From: Promethearchaeia archaeon
GTDB lineage: Archaea > Asgardarchaeota > Lokiarchaeia > Sigyniarchaeales > SOKP01
Direction of reading: 5' to 3'
Length of the DNA stretch: 14,570 nucleotides
NCBI GenBank assembly: GCA_029856295.1
Contig: JAHQWS010000314.1
Coordinates: 1 to 14,570 of the forward strand
A model generated the notes under the pieces. It was not told where the DNA came from and did no database searches. It worked only from the letters and a program-made list of their open reading frames with translations. A program made the position numbers and the translations under genes. Position 1 is the first letter of the stretch. Each line of letters opens with the position of its first letter. This document shows positions 1 to 6,155 of the stretch, piece by piece.

Positions 1-1
1 A

Positions 2-283
2 GAATATGCTCTTGAAAATTTACCGCAAGTGAAAGCATTTTTGACTCCATTAAATGCCAATGGATTATATATGGGAGATAAAGAAGCATTAGAGAAAATA
101 GTTGATGACAATAAAAATTTATATTTTGTTGGAATGAAAACACTCGCTGCGGGGAAACTAGAACCAAAAGAAGCGTACGAATATATCTCAAAACATAACA
201 TTTGCGCGGTGACAATTGGTATGGTTACCGTTGAGGAAGCTGTATCCTCAACTAAAATCGCTTTAGAAGCTCTACAAAAATAG
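2..283 (+). CDS. C-terminal fragment of an unidentified protein, possibly TIM-barrel type
   Basis: The frame is open from the first bases of the window to a TAG at 281-283, giving about 93 residues. The true start lies outside the window; the GTG at 29 is just an internal Val codon. I do not recognise the family firmly. The end of the protein alternates predicted strands and helices: a strand around the FVGMKTLAAGK segment, a helix with EAYEYI, a strand around AVTIGMV, and a final helix with EEAVSSTKIALEAL. This resembles the last beta-alpha units of TIM-barrel enzymes, including aldo/keto-reductase-like proteins, in which an MK-x-LAAG-type segment and a VxIGM-type strand followed by EEA recur. 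That match is from memory and weak. No cofactor motif is visible in this fragment. A T-rich tract follows the stop. Confidence 0.75.
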   Translation, partial: EYALENLPQVKAFLTPLNANGLYMGDKEALEKIVDDNKNLYFVGMKTLAAGKLEPKEAYEYISKHNICAVTIGMVTVEEAVSSTKIALEALQK

Positions 284-302
284 GACATTAGAATTTCTTC
301 TA

Positions 303-323
303 TATTTTTTCTATCTTTTTTTT
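303..323 (+). terminator. T-tract terminator after the first gene
   Basis: Two pyrimidine-rich runs, T6 at 305-310 and T8 at 316-323, begin about 20 bases after the TAG. They have no strong stem-loop, which fits archaeal T-tract termination. The assignment rests on position and composition only. Confidence 0.45.
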
Positions 324-366
324 AGCTGTATTTAGCTATTAAATCAATTCAAGGATTTTTTAACAA

Positions 367-376
367 TTTATAAAAA
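367..376 (+). promoter_or_regulatory. TATA box for the 95-residue gene
   Basis: TTTATAAAAA is centred about 28 bases before the ATG at 400. At the usual archaeal TATA-to-start distance, transcription would begin at or next to the ATG, so the message is probably leaderless. No Shine-Dalgarno sequence is present, which agrees with this. Confidence 0.5.
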
Positions 377-399
377 TTTGAAATCATTATAATGAAATT

Positions 400-687
400 A
401 TGAGCCAAGATAAATTTAAAGATGTTATCGGCAAGAAGCTAAAGGATATGCTTCAGGAGTCAGGAATGGAAAAAGTGAAAGATTCCCTCAAAGACCAAAT
501 ATCCTCTAAAATAAAAAAAGAATTTGAAGATGTAATTATAAAGACCATCATTGAAGTTATAAAAGTAGAGATGGTTGCTATTGTTGAGAAACTGATTAAA
601 GACGTGGTTCTGCCGAAAATTAAACAACAAATCACTGACGAAATTTTACCGAAAGTGCTTGAGAAAATAAGGAAAGAGATTTTTTAG
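400..687 (+). CDS. Small charged all-helical protein, unknown function
   Basis: This 95-residue protein is very rich in Lys, Glu and Ile/Val and has no Cys, Trp, Tyr or His. It has no signal peptide or clear membrane span. Its spacing of Ile, Val and Leu every three to four residues predicts long amphipathic helices. The middle (about 45-70, IIKTIIEVIKVEMVAIVEKLI) is the most hydrophobic part and could lie on a membrane surface or pack in a helical bundle. The C-terminal part repeats a Lys-Ile/Val-Leu pattern, as in apolipoprotein-like or coiled-coil proteins. I recognise no family. It stands alone behind its own TATA box and is followed by a hairpin at 703-728. The frame is real-looking because it has an ATG, a placed TATA box and biased composition, but the function is unknown. 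Confidence 0.65.
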   Translation: MSQDKFKDVIGKKLKDMLQESGMEKVKDSLKDQISSKIKKEFEDVIIKTIIEVIKVEMVAIVEKLIKDVVLPKIKQQITDEILPKVLEKIRKEIF

Positions 688-702
688 GATTGTACGAAAA
701 CG

Positions 703-728
703 CTGAGAAAGCAAGCAAGCTTTATCAG
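703..728 (+). other. Hairpin downstream of the helical protein gene
   Basis: CTGA-G-AAAGC pairs with GCTTT-A-TCAG around a six-base AAGCAA loop. This gives nine base pairs with one G/A mismatch in an otherwise very AT-rich spacer. It starts 16 bases after the stop at 687. No T-run follows directly, so it is not a textbook terminator; it may be a 3' stabilising stem or an RNA processing site. The same bases also fit a short reading frame that could once have been coding. Confidence 0.4.
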
Positions 729-924
729 GAAATTATAAATAAATTAAAATTTTCAGCTTTTTTGGTAAATATCGGATTTTTGTTTAACTATTACCAACAA
801 ATTTTAATATTATCGTTTAAACTTTCATAAATCGTTCATCATAATGATCAAAAAATATAGAACCGTTCAATTTAATTATATATTAATATACAACTACCTA
901 ATTTTTATTTTATTTCCTAAAAAC

Positions 925-933
925 TTTTTAATA
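925..933 (+). promoter_or_regulatory. TATA box for PEP carboxykinase
   Basis: TTTTTAATA is centred about 50 bases before the ATG at 979. That predicts a transcription start near 954 and a leader of about 25 bases. No Shine-Dalgarno sequence precedes the ATG. Other AT-rich hexamers nearby make the exact box uncertain. Confidence 0.35.
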
Positions 934-978
934 CTTGAATATAATGATATATAGATGAACAAAAAATAATGAATTATA

Positions 979-2883
979 ATGGAGACATTAAAAACTAAGC
1001 CTAATTTTGATATTAATAACGTGATAGACCAAGAAAACCTAGCAAAATTAGAAGCTTTAAACAACAAGAAGGTAATGCAAATTGTTATTGAATTTGTTAG
1101 CTTATGTAAGCCTATTAAGGTCACTGTAATTACTGATTCAAAAGAAGATATAGATTACGTAAGGCAGAAAGCTATTGAAATCCACGAAGAAGAAAAACTT
1201 GTAACAGAGGGACATACAATACATTTTGATGGATTTTTTAGGATGGATTATCATGATCAGGCAAGGGATAAGGCAAATACGAGGGTATTAGTTCCAAACG
1301 GAGAATATATGAGCCAATGGATAAATAATATCGACCGTGATGAGGGACTTAAAGAAATTTTAGAGATTATGGATGGATGCATGGAAGGAAATGAATGTTT
1401 AGTAAGGTTCTTTTGCCTCGGCCCGATAGGTTCTAAATTCTCTATTCTTGCCCTTCAGCTTACGGATTCGTTTTATGTGGCGCATTCCGAAGATATCCTT
1501 TATAGAGCAGGGTACGAGGTATTCAAAAAATTAAGCGGATCGGATAGATTTTTCTATTTCATCCACTCTGCGGGAGAATTAATTGGGAATCCCCCCGTTA
1601 CAAAAAACCTTGATAAGCGTAGAATATATATAGATTTACAAGAAGATAGAGTTCTATCTGTTAATAATCAATATGCTGGTAATAGTTTAGGATTAAAAAA
1701 GTTAGCATTGAGATTAGCAATACATAAAGCCAATAACGAGGGTTGGCTGGCAGAGCATTATTTTATTCTCGGAGTTCATCCGAAAGAAAAAAATAGAATT
1801 TCCTATTTCTGTGGGGCGTATCCTTCGGCATGCGGTAAAACTAGTACGGCGATGCTGCCTGATCAAACTGTAGTTGGTGATGATATTGCTTATCTACACG
1901 CATGGGATGACGGCTATGCGCATGCAGCAAATATTGAGCAAGGTCTTTTTGGAATCATTAAAGACGTAAACCAAGACGACGATCCTGTAATTTATAAGGC
2001 TCTTACAACTCCAAGAGAGACTATATTTTCTAATGTACTTATTACCGCGGGTTTTCCATACTGGATAGGCGACGGGAAACCTGTACCTAAAAAAGGCGTA
2101 AACTTTTCGGGTAAATGGCGTAAGGGTAAAAAGGATGAAAATAATAAGAAAATTCCTCACGCACATCCCAACGCAAGATATACAATAAGAATTAATGAAC
2201 TTTCGAATGCCGATGTAAATTTGGATAGCCCTGAGGGGGTTCCTATTGAAGGCATTTTTTACGGCGGACGGGATAGCGATACACTACCGCCAGTTCTTGA
2301 AAGCCTTGACTGGGAGCATGGAGTTTTTATTGGAGCTGCGATTGAATCTGAAACTACATCGGCTACACTTGGGGCGGAAGGTGTTAGAAGACCGAGCCCA
2401 ATGGCTAATTTAGATTTTGTTGTGGTACCGTTAGGAAAATATTTGGCTAATCATCGAACATTTGGTAATAATCTTAAAGTTTGTCCAAAAGTATTTTCTA
2501 CAAATTACTTTCTAAAAAATAAAGATGGAAAATATTTAAACGGAATGTTAGACAAGCTTGTTTGGGTTATGTGGGCAGAAGGGAGGACGCATAATGAATT
2601 TGAGGCAATCAAAACACCGGTAGGATTGATACCTAAATATCACGATTTAAGAGATCTTTTTAGATTGTACTTGAATAAAGATTACAATAAAAAAGAATAT
2701 GAGGAGCAATTCTCAATTAGAATCACGCATTTACTTGAAAAATTAGATAGAGTAGAGGGTATGTACAAAAAAGACAAAGGGATTCCCGAGTTTTTCTGGA
2801 CTTTATTGGAAGATCAGAGGAAAAAACTCAAAGAGTTAAGAAAAAAACATAACACAGAGGAAATCTCCCCTTTTGATCTTTAA
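979..2883 (+). CDS. pckG: Phosphoenolpyruvate carboxykinase (GTP)
   Basis: This cytosolic enzyme interconverts oxaloacetate plus GTP with PEP, CO2 and GDP, feeding gluconeogenesis or, in reverse, anaplerosis. At 634 residues it is slightly longer than the usual 600-620. The P-loop with the reactive cysteine of the GTP class is YPSACGKT at 281-288 (Cys285, Lys287, Thr288). The metal-binding kinase-2 motif is VVGDDIA at 298-304. Further family signatures are GWLAEH before the P-loop, HAHPNARY for the nucleotide site, EGVPIEGIFYGGR, and GVFIGAAIESETTSA. The PSACGKT loop and the overall motif order exclude the ATP-dependent family. The ATG at 979 sits just behind a TATA box, and the reading frame is intact. 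It has its own promoter and a T9 tract after the stop, so it appears to be a single-gene unit. The C-terminal tail (about 600-634) is Lys-rich and probably helical. Confidence 0.95.
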   Translation: METLKTKPNFDINNVIDQENLAKLEALNNKKVMQIVIEFVSLCKPIKVTVITDSKEDIDYVRQKAIEIHEEEKLVTEGHTIHFDGFFRMDYHDQARDKANTRVLVPNGEYMSQWINNIDRDEGLKEILEIMDGCMEGNECLVRFFCLGPIGSKFSILALQLTDSFYVAHSEDILYRAGYEVFKKLSGSDRFFYFIHSAGELIGNPPVTKNLDKRRIYIDLQEDRVLSVNNQYAGNSLGLKKLALRLAIHKANNEGWLAEHYFILGVHPKEKNRISYFCGAYPSACGKTSTAMLPDQTVVGDDIAYLHAWDDGYAHAANIEQGLFGIIKDVNQDDDPVIYKALTTPRETIFSNVLITAGFPYWIGDGKPVPKKGVNFSGKWRKGKKDENNKKIPHAHPNARYTIRINELSNADVNLDSPEGVPIEGIFYGGRDSDTLPPVLESLDWEHGVFIGAAIESETTSATLGAEGVRRPSPMANLDFVVVPLGKYLANHRTFGNNLKVCPKVFSTNYFLKNKDGKYLNGMLDKLVWVMWAEGRTHNEFEAIKTPVGLIPKYHDLRDLFRLYLNKDYNKKEYEEQFSIRITHLLEKLDRVEGMYKKDKGIPEFFWTLLEDQRKKLKELRKKHNTEEISPFDL

Positions 2884-2904
2884 ACTCTTCAATTATTTAT
2901 ATCC

Positions 2905-2915
2905 TTATAAAAATA
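2905..2915 (+). promoter_or_regulatory. TATA box for the membrane protein gene
   Basis: TTATAAAAATA is centred about 60 bases before the ATG at 2970, predicting a leader of about 35 bases. It lies immediately before the T9 tract that probably ends the pckG message, so the promoter and terminator overlap in this compact spacer. Confidence 0.45.
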
Positions 2916-2917
2916 TC

Positions 2918-2926
2918 TTTTTTTTT
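2918..2926 (+). terminator. T9 tract after pckG
   Basis: Nine consecutive T residues begin 35 bases after the pckG stop, without a strong stem-loop. This fits archaeal T-tract termination. Confidence 0.5.
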
Positions 2927-2969
2927 AAAGATTAATAAATAAGTTTGACTTATTATTAAATGATGTATT

Positions 2970-3602
2970 ATGGCAGCAGCAGGTGGGCTTGCATATACAG
3001 TTGCGGAATTTAATACAATTATCACTATGTTAGGTTGTTTATGTGCAACAGTTCAAGCAGCGACAGGATATCATGCGGCTTATAGAAAGAAAAAAATTGG
3101 ATTATTAAAGTCAAATGATGTATTATTCAGATCCCATCGGGCTTTTGGAGGTTTTGCTACTACGTTATATTTTTTAGGTTTGTTTGCGGGCCTTACAGGG
3201 TTTATTGGAGCAATTTTTTTTGATGTCCCTCCTTTTGAGAGTGAAAGCCCCAGCTTTAATATACATGTTTGGCCAAGTTTTCCAGTAATGATAGTTGTAA
3301 TTTGGAAGACATACATCTCATATTTTAAAAAAAAATCAGTTTATAAGAAAGGAAAATGGTTAGGAATGGCAACCTTTATAGCCTGGGCTTTTACTTGGAT
3401 TTCATCTGCTTTTTCATACTATATACGAACCACACCAGCTAACCCTCAACATCCCCCGCCAAGATATTTAATGCCAATTGAATTGATGTGGCTCCAAATA
3501 CTCTGGCCATTTCTATGGGGAGCAATCATAGGATTGATAGTAATACATTATGCCGAGAAATTAGAAAGAAAAAAAGCTTCTCATATAACGAAAGCTTCAT
3601 AA
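2970..3602 (+). CDS. Multi-helix membrane protein, cytochrome b561-like candidate
   Basis: This 210-residue integral membrane protein has about five hydrophobic segments: roughly 10-34, 57-84, 98-119, 130-152 and 167-194. His35, His56, His99 and His193 sit at or near segment ends. The RSHRAFGG segment before the second helix and the NIHVWPSFP segment before the third recall b561-like and DUF4079-type proteins, in which paired histidines bind haem. I infer possible haem binding from this arrangement; no CxxCH motif or catalytic signature is present. The cytoplasmic ends are rich in Lys and Arg, such as the KKKIG loop after helix 1 and the Lys-rich C-terminus, which is consistent with positive-inside topology. 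It is separated by only 46 bases from a convergent gene. It could serve in membrane electron transfer, but that is unproven. Confidence 0.8.
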   Translation: MAAAGGLAYTVAEFNTIITMLGCLCATVQAATGYHAAYRKKKIGLLKSNDVLFRSHRAFGGFATTLYFLGLFAGLTGFIGAIFFDVPPFESESPSFNIHVWPSFPVMIVVIWKTYISYFKKKSVYKKGKWLGMATFIAWAFTWISSAFSYYIRTTPANPQHPPPRYLMPIELMWLQILWPFLWGAIIGLIVIHYAEKLERKKASHITKAS

Positions 3603-3634
3603 AAAAGATTAGAAAGCTTCTGAGTTAATAAAAA

Positions 3635-3654
3635 AGATAAAAAATTTCTTATCT
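3635..3654. terminator. Inverted repeat between convergent genes
   Basis: AGATAA at 3635-3640 pairs with TTATCT at 3649-3654 around an eight-base AT loop. It lies between the stop of the membrane protein and the stop of the opposing vWA gene, and it overlaps the latter's TAA. It is a plausible bidirectional terminator, but the stem is short and AT-rich. Confidence 0.35.
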
Positions 3655-4815
3655 AAGATTTTTATGGCAGTTAGGGCATCTCTTATACTGATTTGTGATC
3701 ATTTTAAAACAATGGGGACACAGAATAAACTTTATTTCCTCTTCATTTTCCGATGCTATTGGGTGATGTGAATTTTTTTCCTGTGTAATTAATTCCTCCT
3801 CTATAAATTCTTCTGCAGGGATACCCATAGGATCATGAATATGAACTATATTTGGTCCACCTTCTGTTTCTAAGCCTTCCAAATATTCTTTGATGTCCGA
3901 AATATCTTTTTGTGGGAGAATTTTAGCTTCCTTTACTGATTTTGCTAATTTCACTTTTTCAATGAATTTCTTTTCCATTTTTATAAGGTAGTAGCAATTA
4001 TGGCACCTAAAAATGTGGGAAATTCCTATGGATGAATCTTCTGCCCACTGCGCCCAACATATTTTATGTGTGACAACACCACAGTTAGGGCATTTTACCA
4101 TGGCATTATAATCCTTTTTAAAACAAATTGAGCAAGTCTCTGGCTTTTTTAACTCCTGTGGGACATCAGCCAAATTAATATAAAATTGTTGATTCTCTAT
4201 TGGAATGGCAAAATGATTTCTATTTGTTATATTCTCTTCAGTAATTTTTCTTTTCAACGCCAAAATCTCTAATATTGGGGGTAATGAGTAAATATCATTA
4301 ATTCGATTGATACTTCCATTACATAAAGCTGCTAATCTCATCATTTTTGTATCCTCTTCTTGATCTTCCACATCAATTCGAACGATATCAATGAAAAAGG
4401 GCATGCCTTTTATTTGATCAATCATCGTTTCTAAAATTGGCATATACAATTTGGCAATTTTAGGAGTGCCTGAATCTGTCAAAATTATTAAACGAAAACT
4501 TTTTTCAGACACTTTCTTGAAAACATCTATTATAATGGATATTCCTAGAAATATCCCTCCCCCAACATTACCTTTCACAATTACAGGCTCTAAAGATTTA
4601 AGTGCCATAATAATATATTCGGCATTTAAAGTGAAATTTTCTAAGTAGTTTGGACCATCTTCCTGAAAAAATATGATATTAAATCGGCTACTCGGATCTC
4701 CATCCTTTTTCAAATTACCAAGTAACGTTAAAGCATTATAAACTGGCGTCATACTCGTAATTCCTGGAGTAAGGGCAAAAAGAATGAGTGTATCTTCTGA
4801 GCGTGTTTTTGGCAT
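3649..4815 (-). CDS. vWA-like domain with C4HC3 zinc finger and zinc ribbon
   Basis: This 388-residue soluble protein has three parts. Residues 8-190 look like a von Willebrand A fold: strand LILFAL, GNVGGGIFLGISI (82-94), RLIILTDSG (108-116) and a closing helix LAALCNGS. The metal-site DxSxS motif is degenerate: LTPGITS stands where the Asp is expected, while TDSG is kept. Residues 228-274 form a cross-brace zinc finger, C228-x2-C231-x10-C242-x2-C245-x4-H250-x2-C253-x17-C271-x2-C274. This is PHD-type spacing, but Trp257 four residues after C253 is RING-like. Residues 366-383 form a zinc ribbon, CPHC-x10-CPNC. Between them lies a charged linker (about 278-360). The order vWA then zinc fingers resembles eukaryotic TFIIH subunit Ssl1/p44, and a RING-type ubiquitin-ligase role is another option; both are inferences. 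It has its own promoter upstream of 4815. Confidence 0.85.
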   Translation of the reverse strand: MPKTRSEDTLILFALTPGITSMTPVYNALTLLGNLKKDGDPSSRFNIIFFQEDGPNYLENFTLNAEYIIMALKSLEPVIVKGNVGGGIFLGISIIIDVFKKVSEKSFRLIILTDSGTPKIAKLYMPILETMIDQIKGMPFFIDIVRIDVEDQEEDTKMMRLAALCNGSINRINDIYSLPPILEILALKRKITEENITNRNHFAIPIENQQFYINLADVPQELKKPETCSICFKKDYNAMVKCPNCGVVTHKICWAQWAEDSSIGISHIFRCHNCYYLIKMEKKFIEKVKLAKSVKEAKILPQKDISDIKEYLEGLETEGGPNIVHIHDPMGIPAEEFIEEELITQEKNSHHPIASENEEEIKFILCPHCFKMITNQYKRCPNCHKNLR

Positions 4816-4873
4816 ATTAAAAAATTATTTCAATGGCTATATTCTTATATCTTTTATAGTTTTAGGATCTTAA

Positions 4874-4884
4874 ATATATAAATA
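4874..4884 (-). promoter_or_regulatory. TATA box for the vWA/zinc-finger gene
   Basis: On the minus strand this reads TATTTATATAT, centred about 64 bases before the ATG at 4815, predicting a leader of roughly 35-40 bases. It lies directly after the T9 tract that probably ends the GTPase message, so the two minus-strand genes look separately transcribed. Confidence 0.5.
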
Positions 4885-4893
4885 GTTCTTAGC

Positions 4894-4902
4894 AAAAAAA
4901 AA
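4894..4902 (-). terminator. T9 tract after the small GTPase gene
   Basis: Nine A residues on the plus strand read as T9 on the minus strand, 54 bases past the GTPase stop. This fits a T-tract terminator immediately preceding the TATA box of the next minus-strand gene. Confidence 0.45.
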
Positions 4903-4956
4903 TTTGTCATTTGCTGTTTATAAGGAAAAATCCTGGTTTAATCTTAATGTGAAAAA

Positions 4957-5640
4957 TTAAGAGGTAATTTTCTTTAATCCTTTTTTTACACGATAGATTT
5001 TATTAATCCTATCTATTTCTATAAAGCGCTTTATTTCAAGATTATTTAAAAAGTCTCGCATTTCCACTTTGTCTTTATTCAGCTTCTCTGCCAAACTTTT
5101 AATGTCATTTTCATACTTTTGGAGAGTTTGAAGTACTTCCTTATATCTTTCAAATATTTCGTTAACCAGATATTTTATAGATTCGTTGATATTCAACCCA
5201 GTTTTGGCACTCGTAGGAAAAATTTTACAATCGTCAGGTAGATTGTTTTGAGCTTTAATCACTTCTGGAGATCTTGCCCCTTCTAAATCTTGCTTATTTG
5301 CTAAATAAATAATTGGAATGTCGGATGTAATAGAATTTCGAACGGAGTTTAAAATAGATATCGCATCCTCATCTTTTTCGGGATGTACAGCATCAAATAC
5401 GAATATAAAACCATCCGCACCACTACATATTAATTCTCTCATCACTCTAAAACGGAGAAGTCCAGGAGTGCCAAATAAAAACACATCAAAACCATTTAAT
5501 CTTAAAGAAGCTAAATCCATTGCAACTGTATAATATATATTATTCTGTCCTTTAACTTGTACATTTAATGCTTTTTCATCCAAGAACTTAATATACGATG
5601 ATTTTCCAGACTGTAGAGGGCCGACTACAGTAATTTTAAT
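4957..5640 (-). CDS. Ras/MglA-like small GTPase with C-terminal helical extension
   Basis: This GTP-binding switch protein has all G motifs if the frame is read from 5640. Numbered from the ATT at 5640 (227 residues): P-loop GPLQSGKSS 7-15, switch I Thr38 in YYTVAMDL, G3 FGTPG 56-60, G4 NKQD 115-118, G5 TSAK 143-146. The FGTPG form is typical of prokaryotic MglA/Arf-like GTPases. After it the family's catalytic Gln (GQ-x-RF) is Leu61, so hydrolysis may be slow or depend on a partner. Residues about 160-227 form a charged coiled-coil helix, then a possible winged-helix-like end (MRDFLNNLEIKRFIEID and a short hairpin). The start is anomalous: the first canonical codon in frame is TTG at 5583, which would delete the P-loop, and the frame closes at a TGA (5649-5647). 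The likely start is ATT at 5640 behind GGTGAT, or an ATG at 5647 with one extra base disrupting the frame. Confidence 0.85.
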   Translation of the reverse strand: MKITVVGPLQSGKSSYIKFLDEKALNVQVKGQNNIYYTVAMDLASLRLNGFDVFLFGTPGLLRFRVMRELICSGADGFIFVFDAVHPEKDEDAISILNSVRNSITSDIPIIYLANKQDLEGARSPEVIKAQNNLPDDCKIFPTSAKTGLNINESIKYLVNEIFERYKEVLQTLQKYENDIKSLAEKLNKDKVEMRDFLNNLEIKRFIEIDRINKIYRVKKGLKKITS

Positions 5641-5645
5641 TAACC

Positions 5646-5651
5646 ATCACC
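5646..5651 (-). promoter_or_regulatory. Shine-Dalgarno GGTGAT before the GTPase P-loop
   Basis: On the minus strand GGTGAT matches the archaeal anti-Shine-Dalgarno (complement of ATCACC) and ends five bases before the ATT at 5640. It overlaps an ATG at 5647-5645 whose frame ends after three codons (ATG GTT AAT TAA). It supports initiation just upstream of the P-loop, not at the TTG at 5583. Confidence 0.4.
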
Positions 5652-5695
5652 AGTAGAGTTTAGTAAAATTATTTTGATATGATTTTTTTTTCTTG

Positions 5696-5705
5696 TAAAT
5701 ATATT
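5696..5705 (-). promoter_or_regulatory. TATA-like box for the small GTPase
   Basis: On the minus strand AATATATTTA is centred about 60 bases before 5640, predicting a leader of about 35 bases. A second AT-rich candidate, near 5718-5727, is also possible. Confidence 0.3.
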
Positions 5706-5821
5706 GATCTTTAGGTATATTAAAACTTCTCTTGCTCTTTTAATTATTTAATTTTGTATTAATATAGTAATAATAATTTATACCTTTATTTGAATCTGAA
5801 AAAAAAGTCAATTGCTTGAAA

Positions 5822-5939
5822 AAAAATCACGAAATAGTCATTTTTATAAAAATTAAGAATGCCCATAATAAATCGATTAGACGTCATTTAGAGCGGTATT
5901 TCAAAAATTAAACAAATTATTGCTAAAAATGTGATTTTT
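5822..5939. repeat. Spaced inverted repeat in the hdrA upstream region
   Basis: AAAAATCAC at 5822-5830 and GTGATTTTT at 5931-5939 are perfect 9-base reverse complements separated by 100 bases. They could be paired operator half-sites, for example for an Lrp-type octamer that wraps DNA. In such AT-rich sequence a chance match is also possible. Confidence 0.3.
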
Positions 5940-6120
5940 ATCCGTATTTCATGATCAAAAAGTAACTTTTTAAGACTAAATCTCGTTGTTAATGACAGAA
6001 AAAAGCAATTTTAGAAAACATTTAAATATTTCTAAAGCATAATACAAAAATAAATATCTATTCATTATCAAGTTTAATAATATTCTTTTTTTTTAATTAT
6101 TAATTTTGATTATTGTAAAA

Positions 6121-6131
6121 TTTTATTAAAA
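6121..6131 (+). promoter_or_regulatory. TATA-like box for hdrA
   Basis: TTTTATTAAAA is centred 30 bases before the ATG at 6156, which predicts a leaderless or near-leaderless message. That fits the absence of a Shine-Dalgarno sequence. An alternative box, TTTAAATATT at 6021-6030, would give a leader of about 105 bases that crosses a T9 tract, so I favour the proximal box. Confidence 0.35.
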
Positions 6132-6155
6132 CTATTAAGAAAAATTGAAAAAATT

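Larger units (their letters stand above)
5641..6155. other. Gene-free divergent regulatory region between GTPase and hdrA
   Basis: This 515-base stretch is strongly AT-rich, and I see no convincing coding frame in it. It must hold the promoters of the divergent GTPase and hdrA genes. It also contains a widely spaced inverted repeat (5822-5830 with 5931-5939) and a T9 tract at 6086-6094. No RNA gene, riboswitch or mobile element was recognised. Confidence 0.6.

Noticed and set aside
703..728. Hairpin as a CRISPR repeat or integron-like site
   Set aside because: A single copy only, with no spacers, no repeats and no recombinase gene nearby.
1894..2166. Antisense open frame inside pckG
   Set aside because: It lies within a strongly conserved catalytic region of PEP carboxykinase and shows no family features.
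979..2883. ATP-dependent PEP carboxykinase
   Set aside because: The reactive-cysteine P-loop PSACGKT and the other motifs belong to the GTP-type family.
4957..5583. Small GTPase starting at the TTG at 5583
   Set aside because: This start removes the P-loop encoded just upstream in the same frame, so it cannot be the full functional protein.
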